From contig CM034106.1 of assembly GCA_019914945.1 (NCBI GenBank), positions 3,658,001 through 3,722,000 of the forward strand: a DNA stretch of 64,000 nt, in the 5' to 3' direction. The notes below the pieces were generated by a model, which was not told the DNA's origin, searched no databases, and was given only the letters and a program-made list of their open reading frames with translations. Below, piece after piece: positions 1 to 12,644 of this stretch; within the stretch, counting starts at the first letter, position 1, and each line of letters starts with the position of its first letter. The DNA comes from Typha latifolia (lineage: Eukaryota; Streptophyta; Magnoliopsida; Poales; Typhaceae). A program made the position numbers and the translations under genes.

Positions 1-911
1 CATAGAATATGACAATCGAATGAAATAAGTCATACACAAATCAATCAAATCATCAAAAGTATATTATAATCAATTCTAATGCATCACTCAAAATTAAATT
101 AATCTTGATTGATCATAACAATATACATATGAGGTAAGCACAAATAACATGAAATATTCTTCTTAAATAAACTTTCCTATTTAAACAATGATACAACACA
201 GTAGTCAAACCGACTTAGTATTTAAATTTGCACTTTTTGACTTATTCTCCATAACCGAACAGGAATTTTTTCTGTATTATTTTTTTATATATATAAACCA
301 TATAGGTGCAATGATGGCTTTCACACATGAGTAGGTAGCCCTTTTCTTGTAGTACATATCAACCAATGTGCAAGAAGATATTCACAAACATCAAAGAATT
401 TTATTTAATTTGCAAGCAATGTACTGAGTCAAATAGACTCTAAACAAGATGGCTTTCACACAAACTCATTGTAGCCCTTTTCATTGATCTTTTATGAACA
501 CATTTGTGATGACTAAGCATGAGGTCAAACTGTGCAAATCAACATCAATAGTGAGCTATTTAAAAACAAAATTTTATGATGTCATGCTCACTCAAGAATA
601 TACACACGTTATGAGTGCATTAATTTTAGTATAATTATCATAGAAGTCGAGAGAGTGAATATATCAGAAATGATACAATATACTACAAGATGACAAAATT
701 GACTATAATAACTCATAATCAAAAGAAAAATTATATTTATATGTCAAGAGTATATTATTGAATCTAGGAGTACATCAAATTTTTTTTATATGAAAAAAAC
801 TCTCGACAAATCTGAAACTAAAACCAAAGAAAATTTCAGAGAAAAGAAAACCTAAAAAGAAACGAAAAGAAATAATAAAAATGAAACATGCAAACCAAAA
901 CAAAAAGAAAA
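1..911 (-). other. Post-pol non-coding spacer of element A
   Basis: No open frame of note. It matches the reverse complement of the spacer in element B (21223-22125) and C (50690-51430). It includes the duplicated GAAAAGGGCTAC / GTGTGAAAGCC motif pair (about 325-480), which is conserved in all three copies. Confidence 0.75.
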
Positions 912-2390
912 TCAATCCAAAGCACAAATTCCTAAAGAAGTACGAAGATACTCAAATCTCTGTAAATCCAAAGGTTTTGTAAATAGATCACCCAACTCTT
1001 TCTCGGTCTCAACATGTTCTAGTGCTATTGTTTTGTCTTCAACTAACTCGCGTATAAAATGATGTCGGATATCAATATGCTTTGTACGCGAGTGTTGAAC
1101 AGGATTTTTTGAAATATTAATAGCACTCATGTTGTCACGATAAAGCACCATAGTATCTTGTTCAATGCCGTAATCTTTGACCATCTGTTTCCTCCATAGC
1201 AATTGAGAACAACAACTTCCCGCTGCAATGTACTCGGCCTCCGCAGTAGATAAAGATATTGAGTTTTGTTTCTTACTGTGCCAAGCAACCAGATTGTTTC
1301 CAACATAAAAACATCCACCTGAGGTACTTTTTCTATTATCACATGAACCTGCCCAATCAGAATCCGTGTATCCAGATATGATAGCTCCTGAGTCATATGT
1401 AAACCAGATACCTAAGTTAATTATGCCACCGACATATTTTATAATACGTTTCACAGCAAACAAATGTGTCTTCTTAGGTTCAGACTGAAACCTAGCACAC
1501 ACACCGACACTAAATGCAATGTCAGGTCTACTAGCAGTTAAGTACAAAAGACTACCAATCATGCTCCTATACAGTGTCTCATCAACACTTTTTCCTAAAA
1601 TATCCTTACCTAGTTTGGTAGTTGTACTCATAGGAGTTCTAGCATGTTTTGCATTTTCTAAACCAAATTTAGTCACAAGATCCTTAGCATACTTGGTTTG
1701 AGCGATAAATATCCCTCTTTCCAACCGGGTAATTTGAAGTCCCAAAAAAAACTTCAACTCACCCATCATGCTCATCTCAAAATGACTATGCATAAGATCT
1801 GCAAACTCCTTAGCTAATGATCGACTCGTTGCCCCAAAGACAATGTCATCCACATATATTTGTGCCACAACTAAACTCTTGTTCGACTATCTAATGAACA
1901 GTGTCTTGTCTACTCCCCCTCGAGTGAACCCCGCATCCACTAAAAAAGTGGTCAACTTCTCATACCAAGCTCTTGGAGCTTGTTTTAGCCCGTAAAGGGC
2001 CTTTTTCAGTTTAAACACATGAGAGAGAAATTTTTGATCTTCGAACCATTTCGGTTGTTCTACATAAACATCTTCATTCAGAGTACCATTCAAGAAAGCA
2101 CTTTTCACACCCATTTGAAATAATTTAAATTTTAAGTGACAAGCAATAGCAAGCAGTATACGAATAGATTCTAATCTAGATACAGGAGCAAATGTCTCAT
2201 CAAAATCTATACCCTCAACCTGAGTATATCCCTGTGCTATGAGTCTAGCTTTATTTCGAACTATATTGCCATGTTCATCACTTTTATTCTTGTAAATCTA
2301 TTTTGTTCCAATGACGTTCACATTCTTAGGTCTAGGGACTAAATACCAAACATTATTCTCAGAAAATTGCTCTAATTCCTCATGCATAGC
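912..2390 (-). pseudogene. Reverse transcriptase and RNase H of element A, broken
   Basis: Minus-strand RT shows [19 protein letters not shown] and, in the longest piece (912-1868), the catalytic YVDDIVFGA motif. This is followed by a copia RNase H domain with the SAEAEY and HSRTKHIDIRHHF motifs, ending in LGICALD. A stop near 1887 and frame disruption around 2114-2390 separate the palm from the fingers. The RT-RNase H piece of 318 codons is the longest open stretch in element A. By homology it would copy the element RNA into DNA. Confidence 0.9.
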
Positions 2391-2391
2391 A

Positions 2392-4090
2392 TTAACCCAA
2401 GAAATCATCTAACAATGCTTCCTTCACATTTTTAGGTTCAAAAGAAGATGTATAACAAGTAAATGATACCTCACTTTGGATTTGTCGTCTTGTCTTAATT
2501 GGTTTATTTACGTCTCCGATCACTTGTGACAGTGGATGATCTGATTTCACTCTGGCAGATGGTTCCGGTACGTTGTAGTCATCTTTGTTCATTTCAACTT
2601 TGTCCTCGTCCTGATTCTCAATTTCTAGATCAAGCTCCTTTCCTATTTCTTCGCCATATGTATCTACAGAAACAGAAATAGGAGTAGCTTTAGTTAAATC
2701 AGTAGTGGATTCATCTATCAAAACATTAGCAGATTCCATAACAGTAGAAGTGTCAATATTAAATACTCTGTAGGCTCTGCTATTATTCGAGTACCCTAAG
2801 AAGATGCCTTCGTTACTTCTAGTGTCAAATTTAGTCAAATATTCTCGATCACGCAAGATATAGCATTTACTACCAAAAACTCGAAAATATTTAACACAGT
2901 TTCTTACCTTTCTAGATTTCATATGCAATCATTTTTGTACCTGGTCTTAGATAAACATGATTTATCACATGTACCACTGTATTGACCGCCTCTGCCCAAA
3001 ACCTTTGAGGAACCTTTTTAGCGTGAAGCATAACCCTAGCCATTTCCTGCACAACTCGGTTCTTTCTTTCCACAATCCCGTTCTGTTGTGGAGTTATAGG
3101 AGCTGAAAATTCATGTTGAATACCAAGAGAATGACAAAATATGAAAAAAATTTCATTTTCAAATTCTCTACCATGATCAGAACGAATCCTAACTAGGGTA
3201 ATAGATTTTTCATTCTGCAATTTTAAGCATAGTGATTTAAAACTTCAAATGTTTCAGACTTCTCACGTAGAAAGGCAACCCATGCATATCTGGAGTAATC
3301 ATCGACCATTAAGAATATATAGCGTTTACCTCCAAGACTTTCCGTTTTTGTTGAACCCATCAAGTCCATGTGTACTAATTGGAGCGCACGGTCGGTGGTA
3401 GCTGCATTTACCTTCTTGTGTGAAATCCTAGTTTGTTTTCCAATTTGACACGAACCGCACACTCTTTTTAACATTTTTTCATCTTAGGTATTCCTCTTAC
3501 CACTTTTTGTTTGGACAAAGTAAATAATTCCTTGTGATTCACATGTCTAAGACGTTGATGCCAAAGATCTGCAATGTCAAAAGAGGCATTGTTACATTTC
3601 AGTTTATGTGACATTCCAACCACATAGCAATTATCAGATGTTCCAGATCCATAACATATAACATTACCACCATGATCTAGAATAGTACAATCATTTTTGG
3701 AGAATTTTACCTCATAATCTTCATCACAAAATTGACTGATACTTAGAAGATTTGCTTTCATGCCCTTAACATAAAGAACATTTTCAAGAATAGGAACCCC
3801 CGGAGAACTTACCTTTCCTTTACCTATTACCTTGGATGAATTACCATCTCCGAATGTCACGACTTGTCACCCGACATATGTCTTGAACAGCCACTGTCTA
3901 AATACCACAAATCAGAATTTAAAGCTTTCAAAGCTGTATGCACAACATAACATTTCAAATCACTTTTCTTGACCCATATGACCTTTGTTTTTATCCCATA
4001 AATAAAAGCAGTTCTAGATTTTGTAAAAATTTGCAATGAGATGGAATATGCCCTAGAATGCCACAAAGATAGCATGTCGGAACAAACCAT
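2392..4090 (-). pseudogene. Protease and integrase region of element A, broken
   Basis: On the minus strand the aspartic protease motif WYLDSGCSRHMSG lies at about 3860-3905, followed by the GAG-pre-integrase region. The integrase zinc motif is present (HVNHKE, then CGSCQIGK). The integrase core follows with VHMDLMGS, SDHGREFEN and the NGIVERK glutamate, giving the D-D-E triad across separate frames. Frame changes occur near 3860, 3470 and 3220-2920. The C-terminal integrase linker with FLGYSNNSRAYRVFN is at about 2750-2830. The parts are all recognisable but cannot be read as one protein. Confidence 0.88.
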
Positions 4091-5740
4091 TTTCTACTCA
4101 CCTTTTGTCGAGGAGTGTGACTAAAGTTTACCTTTGGTGCCGTTGATGATTCACCAGTTTGTAGATTCACCTTCAGTTCAGAAGCATTCATCTAGAATTG
4201 CTTTGTAAATGCAGTTGATGACTTCAGATATTCTTCCTTTTGTATACCTGCAGAAACGAAGACAGTTTTATTATTATTTGAATAATTAGTGTATCCAACA
4301 CCATACCTGTCTTTTCTAGAGATCTGAGCCTTTAGGATCTCATCAAGTTTGTTCTTTTCTTTTAGAAATATCACTTCCTTATTCAGTCGCTCTAGTTCAA
4401 TTTCATCAGCCTTCATTTTATTTTTTGCATTGTCAAGTTGTTCAGAAAGGTCTTTGACACGTTTAAGTTCCAATTTGTACTTCTCCTCAAATTGAATTCT
4501 TTCAAGTTTAATTACCTTGAGTCTTTGATGTAGTCTAAGATTGTTTTTCTTGAGTTTAAACGACTCCAGGTACAGGTCATTATATGCCTTTTGAATTTCA
4601 GATTCATCTTCATCAGCTGGTAACATATCCTGATTATCTGTACTATCAGTATCAATAACGGAATCAATATTGAGTAGAGAAGAGGCAAAAGCAACAAAGT
4701 TTTCTTCATCTTTTCCAGAATCATCATTAGATTTCATCTGAGTCATCCCAAGTAACTTTCATAGCTTTACCCTTCTTCTTAAGGTGATTAGGGCATTCTT
4801 GTGCTATGTGTCCAAAACCAGAACATTCAAAACATCGAACTTTATTCTCAGAATTCTTATTTTTCTGTTTGACACCGTTGTTGCTCACACCTTTGTTTGA
4901 ACTAGCAGTATTCCTCTTTTTCACAAATGCTTTGCTTTTCTCAAGTTTTTCAGCATTCAACTTGTTTGGCTTCTGAAAGAATTTATTGAACTTTTTGACG
5001 AACATGGCCAACATCTCAACATCTAAATCACCTTTATCATCAGACTCCTCTATACTTTGTTCAACTGTGGATATGGCAATCCCTTTCGATTTCCTCGGTT
5101 TTGAAAGGCTAGACTCAAATGTTTGTAGATTTTCTACCAATTGTTCAACTTTTATAGAATCGATGTTCTTACTTTTCTCAATAGCTGTAACTTTCGCCTG
5201 AAACCTCTCTGGAAGAGACCTAAGGATCTTACGGACAATTCTATTTTCAAGAATTTTCTCTCCTAGGTTGAAACTGGAGTTGACTATATAACTCAGCTTT
5301 GCATAAAACTCATCAAATGTCTCATTCTTCTCCATACGTAGAGTTTCAAAACTAGTAGTCAACCTCTAAAGTTTAGAAAGTTTTACAGCCATAATTCCTT
5401 CGTGAGTAGTTTCTAAGATCGTCCAAGCTTCTTTTGCTATCTCACAAGTAGAGATTTTTCTAAATTCTTTCGAGGAAACACAACTAAAAATTGTATTTAT
5501 TGCCTTGCTATTCCATTCAACTTTTTCATAGTCTGACCTATTCCATGACTCTATCGGTTTATCAGCAAGTTTATCATCCACCATGTACATTGGTGGACTC
5601 CAACCGTTCACAACAGCAAACCATACTCGTTCATCTATAGACTTCAAGTAAGCTCTCATCCTAGCTTTCCAATGTCCATAATTTGATCCATCTAGGATAG
5701 GAGGTCTAATAGATGATGGTCCATCTCTATGAAAATCCAT
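3991..5740 (-). pseudogene. gag of element A, broken
   Basis: Capsid-type Gag that would package the element RNA. It starts at the ATG at 5738-5740 (MDFHRDG), in a strong match to element B. A stop after the KLSKL motif (5363-5365) replaces the glutamine codon of copy B. The reading then runs through the gag core and a first zinc knuckle (CFECSGFGHIAQECP). It shifts frame near 4740, continues as a coiled-coil-like, lysine- and glutamate-rich region, and meets another stop before a second CCHC knuckle at about 4047-4090. Three breaks make it non-functional. The gag-pol order and the two knuckles support the copia assignment. Confidence 0.88.
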
Positions 5741-5774
5741 GCCTATCTGATCTCTCTCAAAGGTGAGAGAACCT

Positions 5775-5786
5775 ACTCTGATACCA
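5775..5786 (-). other. Primer binding site of element A
   Basis: On the minus strand it reads TGGTATCAGAGT, one base off the usual plant site complementary to the 3' end of initiator tRNA-Met. It sits two bases inside the LTR edge. Confidence 0.85.
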
Positions 5787-5788
5787 AT

Positions 5789-6582
5789 TGAAAAGAACCC
5801 CTAGACATAAGTATGTATCTAAATACTAGGCAATGATATCACTCGTTCGCTTAAGTAAAAGTCCGTAGAAATATTAGGAACGAAAGCAGAGATGAATGCC
5901 AAGATTTTAACGTGGAAAAACCCAAATGAGAAAAAACCACGAATCCAAACTTGGATCAAAACCAATCACTAGAATAGTAGCAGTTACAAGACTAACTCAC
6001 AAAACAACCCGTCGATCCAAATGACTTTGTTCTTCTCAGTCTTCCTCGCTAGAATCGATGTAGCCTCTAAAAGTCTCCTTCAATAATGCTTCTTCAACCA
6101 CCCTAAAGATAAGACATCACAATCCTTATATATGATCTCCAAGATAGTGCCAAATCTAAGTCTTATCCGTACTCACGAAAGTCCAATTTTATCAAACTTC
6201 GTTGGTGCGTTCGAACGCGGCCCGGGTGCATTCGAACGGCATGACTTGAACTCAGGTGCGTTCAAACGGGCCCGAGTGCGTTCGAACGCGACAACTTGAA
6301 TTCTTCAGGTTGCGTTCGAACGCGTTTGTGAACGCAACTCTCGGTCTGTGTGAATGCAGTACCCGCATTCGAACACGTTTGTGAACGCGGCTCTCTGTCT
6401 GTGTGAATGCAATACCCGCGTTCGAACGCATTTGTGAATGCGGTGTGAACTCGACGGTTTTTCTTTAATAATCTTACAATTCTTCAAACCAGAAATATTC
6501 TTGACTTGTGTAAAGCTCATATACATGAAAAAATATACTTAGAATATTTTGTACAGAATTGCCAACAAATAAAAACCTAACA
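5789..6582 (-). repeat. 5' LTR of copia element A
   Basis: About 794 bp, reading TGTTAGG... to ...TTCA on the minus strand, and matching the LTRs of elements B and C. It holds a short array (about 6309-6445) of the palindrome-bearing repeat, with roughly three units against five to eight in element B. A TATA box is at 6126-6132. The inner edge abuts the primer binding site. Confidence 0.88.
6126..6132 (-). promoter_or_regulatory. TATA box of LTR A
   Basis: TATATAA on the minus strand, conserved at the same place in every Sirevirus-like LTR here (15830, 24716, 49782, 54711). It lies downstream of the palindrome cluster, as expected for the U3 core promoter. Confidence 0.55.
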
Positions 6583-6587
6583 GTATG

Positions 6588-8883
6588 AATGTATCTCTAC
6601 TAATTGCTCATAATAGGAAATTAATTATAATTATTATGTTCTTAAAAAATGCTTTAACAATAAAGTAGGCTAACTAAATGTTGTATATTTTAATTTGCTT
6701 TCAATCAAGAATAATTAGGGGGATTAGTGATCATGATGATTATATTAACCTTTAATAGTGTGTTAGATTGTCATAATTAATATATTAACTCTACCTAAGT
6801 AACAAATATAAGAATTCTTAGGTAAACCTACCCAGACCTATAATGGTTGTTAGCAAGATTATTTAGTTAATTCATAGAAGGTGTGCTTATGTTTTTATTA
6901 TCTTAATTATCGAAGTAGATTCAGTACCTTGCAAGGATAATCTCGTGGAATAATTAGAGTTAGTTAACTTGGAAGTGATGTTAGACAAGTGAATTCTCCA
7001 AAGTCTAGAAATAGTGTAGTATCGAAGTGATGTTGACTTTATGATTTCATAACTTTCATATCATACATGTGTATACTATCAACATAATTATATTTATTTT
7101 ACTGCTTCATAATTATTCATAAATTATTGGTGCAATCCTAAGTATAATAACTTTGATGTGCTTGTCATATGATTGATGATGTTGATCACTGCACCATGTA
7201 GCTAAATTCTGACTAGACAATATACTTTACTCACTCAGCTTAGGATTAAGGGTGGGTGTATTATACGATATTTTTATTATTAGCAGTCTATACCTGATGT
7301 CATTAGCCTGTGTGGTATTAGGCGATCACACTACCTTACTGGAGACAAGACACTAGGTGATCCAAAACTATGACTAAAAGGTAAGGGTCTAGACTTACCG
7401 GTACCAAATGACACAGGGTTAAAGCGCCATGAGTTGTCTGCAGCGTACCCAAAATCACTCACAAAGAAAATAACTTATATTAAATTGTTTTACATTGCAT
7501 GCATACACATATACCAAAACTGACGAGTAGGGTAAGTAAATTTGTAACTCACGTACTTTGGCGCATTATTTGGTGTGCAGACTTTAGAATAGTCGATAAC
7601 AAAGAGAAAATGTGATGTTAGGCTTAGCGCAATATACTGGAACTCATGTTGCTCAACCTGAACATAATTTCGATTGGCATACTAATACGTCCTCCAATCA
7701 GCGTATACTATTACACTTCCTTACTCATAAACCTTTTAATAAAATGACATTTTCCTAAACTGTTTTCTGCTCCAATCCATATCATATGGCACTAAATCAG
7801 ATTACTATAGTTAAATATAAACCCATCTCTTCCCTAATTCTACCACTTCATTCCTTATCTTCACAATTTTGTTTGTGAAATTCAGCTATGAACGCCATAA
7901 CTCAAGTGTACTTCTTCCAACTATCAAATAAAGAGAAAATTGAAAGAATTAAAGAGAGATGAGACAGAATGCAGTAAGGGAAACCTCATGATATCCTTAT
8001 TTCTCTGGTAATTACTATCAATTAGGAACCTCAATAAAAGCAAACCTATCCTCATTGCTGATGTCGATCGTCGTCGTCATTTACCAATATAGTTGCATAT
8101 TTATTCCTAAATTTCATCGGCTGGTTTGAAAAGAAATGAAGATAAATATATCGATCTATCTCGCCTTGAACATAAGAGCACAAAAGAAAAGCCTAATCAC
8201 GTTCTCCACTCTCTTGGCTAGAGAATTTACTCGTTACTCGGGAGGGTATCATTTTAAGCTCTATTTATAGATGAGTATAGTTAAGTTGTACTTTTATTTA
8301 AAAGGTAGCCTTATTTAAACCTTAACAAACTTAATTAGATGTCATTAAACTTAGATGCATCAGGATATTAACAAAACTTAATTAGATGTCATTAAAGTAT
8401 AAAGAACTACTTTTTATCCTTTAAAAAAGCAAGGTAATTAACTACTTGGAAATGAAACTTTACTATAGTTCTCGTAAAAATATTTTTCATCATACTTGCT
8501 TATCAGTGGAAACCCCCCTTTCTACTATTTTTCAGAGAAGGCCTTCAGTACTTGTATGCAAGAAGATGACCCTTCGCTTTTCGTTCAAGATGAAGTTGAT
8601 ACAAAATAAGCATTCTAATTGAAGGCAGTAGACATTAAGGAATTTACACAGTCCTTGCCAAAATAGAATTCATTAGGTGGAAAGAGCTTCTGTCATAAAC
8701 ATCACATAAACTATAAGAATCTTGAAGATTGAAAGAGGTCATTAATAACTTATGCCGCCATGTAAATCATGTAAGGCAGAGATGATTAAAAGAGAAGCAA
8801 TCTGTACAACTCAATGGAAGCCCTAGTTCTCTCACCTTAAAAATTGTAATTCCAGAAACTGAGCACGATAATGCTTAAGAAAT
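6588..8883. other. Intergenic DNA, no gene seen
   Basis: AT-rich sequence without a convincing ORF. The middle part (about 6900-7620) is a worn LTR fragment, listed separately. A 21 bp direct repeat (ACTTAATTAGATGTCATTAAA) occurs twice near 8327 and 8376. The part next to 8883 should contain the bS21c 3' UTR, but I cannot place its end. Confidence 0.5.
6900..7620 (+). repeat. Degenerate LTR fragment related to the Tekay-like LTR at 60674-63385
   Basis: Several blocks match the reverse complement of 61685-61880 in the same order: CACTGCACCA, TCTGACTAG, TTACTCACTCAGC, a run around GATTAAG/GGTGTA, ACCTGA, and AGCCTGTGTGG followed by a gapped ATTAGG/ATTTAGG. The match is patchy with many substitutions, so this is an old insertion. 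Edges are approximate. Confidence 0.5.
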
Positions 8884-9004
8884 TCAATATGGAAGGTCAC
8901 CTTCTGGCATATCCCAGTTGTCATCCAAGTCATCACTAGCCTTTTTAGAAGCAGCTTCGCCTTCTGGTGCTGAAGATGTGAATCTCGGTCCTGACACAAA
9001 CCGT
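8884..9004 (-). CDS. RPS21: RPS21 exon 2 (coding part)
   Basis: 121 coding bases on the minus strand, from the base after the acceptor AG at 9005-9006 to the TGA at 8884-8886. In the joined frame it reads RFVSGPRFTSSAPEGEAASK, then an acidic segment ending DNWDMPEGDLPY. Too short to show as a standalone ORF in its own frame. Support is the exact phase match with exon 1 and a C-terminal style typical of plant bS21c. Confidence 0.87.
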
Positions 9005-12000
9005 CTGCAGAGAAAGTGAAGAGGAAATGATGGTGATTAATTGTTTTTGATTCTTCAGGAAAATTTTTAAAAGAATGATTAGAATTGGCTTCAGCTGCCA
9101 AAGGATGTCTCAATAATTGTGTAAGTTATACAGGATGTCAATACAAATGAACAATCACATGGATCGTACCATGACATATGCACATTGCACTAACACCATG
9201 AAATTAGCAGGTAGTTTGTTTTAGGAGCCCGTTAAAAGTTCAATAGAGGATGGTGCTCAAATAAAACCATGATGAGGACCTTTTCTCTCCTGACTAATTG
9301 ATATTAAATATAAAATAAAAACAATGCCACAAGAAGTCTGCAAACTCTCAAATGCAAACACAACAAGAACTTTTAAACTGGGACTAGGCAGGTGTAGGAA
9401 AGACGTTTATCTTACAACAAGTTTGTCATGAAACATTTTAGTTGACTAAGTGAACCAAGTTCTTCAGATTCCTTACCAAAGAAGTATTGATGTCAAAAGT
9501 ACAGTAAAGAAATGACTTTAAGTTGCTCACATCTAGAATAGACAGTTGGACACCGCTTCCTTCAGAAGAATGTTGACATAAACCATTTCAACATAGTCTT
9601 CGCATATCTTTTGTTGCACTAGCGAAAAGGCTCATACGATAGGTGAAACTGTTAGTGCTAATCTATTGGTTCAATATGAGATCTTTTATGACCATATAAT
9701 GAGAGAAGGATTATCAAAGATAGTTATAAAAGACAGTTTTTTTAATTTAAATCAAGTGTAGTGATAGAGAGTTGCAGGGTGATCGCTAAAGGAGGTATCA
9801 TAATCAATTATGAGCTAAATAGTTCAATAGCTCTGTTAATGTCCATTTTGACTAGAATTAACTTGCAGTTGCTTCGCACTCCTCAAGGCTCAAACCCTGA
9901 TTTCACGATGTGCATGACTTACGAAACCTATGCTCATATTGAAAAGTAAATCTAAGTCAGCTCTTACAGAAAAGAATCACCCAAAGTTGGTCATGCCATA
10001 GTAATGCAAATAGGGACGACAATATGAGAAAGGAATGAAAGACTGTGACTAAGAGCTCTATCTTTAAGTGTGTGATATGCATATCAGGTGTCTGTGCTCC
10101 ATAAAGACAGTATTTACTCTTCATACCTGTCCAACCAACCGCTAGAAACAATATGTGATGCTAGACAAGTCAAATGCTTGTGTCAGTGTCACATGTGAAA
10201 ATAATACCTTTTGACTACAAGAAAAATAAAAGAAAAAAAAAATAGAAAAAAAGAAAACTAAATAGCTGGAGAACATTAAGGCACTTACAAGTGCATTGAG
10301 GATGAAAATTATAGAAAAAGATGAAAAGATAGTTATCAAGTTCTACTTGTGTTTCATGTATGAAATAAGCTAATCCAGAAATAACAACCAAATATTGTTT
10401 AGACACATTATCGTATTTGTAGCAGTCATAGTGTAAACAAACACCGTGACAGTTTTTCAATATTTTGCTCTTATGTATAGGGTTCAGGCATATACTGCAT
10501 TCAAGATACTATAAGCCAAATAAAAAAAAGGTAGATATTGAGACTCATTTTTTAAGGTACCATCCAAAGCCAAAAAGTGTTTACAAGACAATTAGAAGCT
10601 GCAAACTAGCAAATTCGAGACACGATTGAGTTTGGACACCCTTATATAGGCAGTTGCCAGAACGCTCAAAATCACAATAGGTAGTCACACCAAGGAGCCT
10701 ATCATTACTAACAGCAAGATTTTACTATTCTCACACAGTACAAATATTACCCTGAATGATGTATTACATTTCTTATGTCATAGGCTGAATTTGGTTTATG
10801 AAGAAAGATAAAATAAGTCATTACTGAGTACAGTTAAAATAAAAGAGATGGACAAGATTATAATTATAAATAAAGGTGCTTTTACAGGAAAAGGTCATTT
10901 CATTGATGGTATTTTAAACTCTTACTTGTAAATGTACCTAATTTTCTTGTTCATCCATTGAGTATTTGGCATGATGTATTGAGTCATATCAATTTTCATA
11001 GAAAGAAGAAGATTGCTAGCCTTGAACTAATCAAGAATCGTAGGGTTAAGGAGTCCCAACGTTTGAATTTGTCCACAGAACATCTACACTAAGAAGCACT
11101 ACAAAGAAGTACTCAGAATGTCAAAAGTGACTGGAGCCAATCCATCCGGATGTTTGTATTTTAAAAAGCTTTGTGGCCAAAGAAGGGAAGAGATACTTCT
11201 TAAGTTCCATTCACAATTACTTTAAATATACCAATCTTTATCTGTTGTGGTCAAAAGATGAAGTCACGGAGTTGCTTAATTAAACTTTAAAGCAAATGCT
11301 GAATGTAGAGGACTAGGTTGTAAGAAGATTATGATGCATAGATATGATTCTGCTAAGTTTAAACTTCATACACTTTCAACAGTACATAAGTATGAATGAA
11401 GTTACTCTGAGTTAGTCATTGAAATCAATTGGAGCTACCAAGAGAAAGAATAAACTTTTTGATATGATGAACACACACACATACACACAAGGATCCAAAC
11501 AAGCAGGACGCTGGGATGCTAAAATAACTGATTACCAAAGCAAATGAAATTACGATGTCATTAGAAGAAAGTATAGGAGTAACACCAAATGACTCTAAAA
11601 TTGCTATTCATGAATGAGATGGCAACAATTTTGTACCAAGGATCTTATTAGGCTGCCAGTAAGTGCTTTCAGTACATCCAAAAACCTAAATGACAAGTTA
11701 TACATCTTGTTTAGATATAAGTGAGAAAAGAAGAGAGAGAGATTTTAGTTTTTCTCTTCCTTTCTCTCCCTTTCTCTCAACTTTTGGAGAGAGAAAAAAG
11801 TGATAGTTAAAGATCCTTTTTTTCTCTCCCTTTCTCCTCCATTCTCTCCTAAACATCTTTCTAAACGAGAGAAAATACTTCTCTTATTTTCTCTTCACCT
11901 CTCTCTTATTCTCTCCATTTAAATAGGGTAGCATGTACAAGAAAAATATTTGTATGGGGCCAACACCTAATGGTTCAAGCTTTTGATTTGGATATTGGTT

Positions 12001-12589
12001 CCCTACATGTGTTTGGAAACTTTGGAACTCATCCACTAGAATTAGAGTATTAGACTCCCCAATGTTGCAACAAATCATTATAATTGCACAATCTTAGATA
12101 AAAGTCAGAAGGGATAATGTTCCAACATCTAATCACACATCAATATTGTTGAGTTCATCAAACGTCTAAATAAGCAACCTTTTAGGTGGTGACAAAATAA
12201 TTACAAAAAATAAAAGCATATCTCAAGAAATTTTAGTAATTGGATCGTACATGTGAGAATGGAGAATTCTAAGTTCAAATATTGCTGCAGTGTTCACAGA
12301 AGATCAAAATCATGTGGGATAAGCAAAATGCATTCGTAGAACTATAAAAAATGACTCGTTGCACAACAAATAGAACAAGGAATCTGGAGACCTCTTCCCT
12401 AATATCTATGAGCACAAACCTAATCATCTTCAATCTTATCCAATAGAATACATAAATCATTGCTACATTATAAGAGATACAAATACTAACTAATCACGAA
12501 TAATATTCCAATATCTAATCTCTAAATACTCCCAAATCCACACTTCGCATTCAGAATACAAAGTTTCCGCAACCTAAGTTTCAAAGCCA

Positions 12590-12644
<55 letters not shown>

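Larger units (their letters stand above)
1..6582 (-). mobile_element. Sirevirus-like Ty1/copia retrotransposon A, cut by left window edge
   Basis: On the minus strand this reads 5' LTR (5789-6582), primer binding site, gag, protease, integrase, reverse transcriptase, RNase H, then a long non-coding spacer that runs off the window at base 1. Base 1 corresponds to about 22125 in complete copy B, so the third ORF and 3' LTR lie outside. Copia order (integrase before RT), two zinc knuckles in gag and a long post-pol spacer fit the Sirevirus (SIRE) lineage. The coding region has several stops and frameshifts, so it looks dead. The five bases outside the LTR are GTATG; the matching duplication would be off-window. 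Confidence 0.9.

Noticed and set aside
8832..9113. 93-codon minus-strand ORF as a separate gene
   Set aside because: Overlaps RPS21 exon 2 in the wrong frame and has no recognisable domain.
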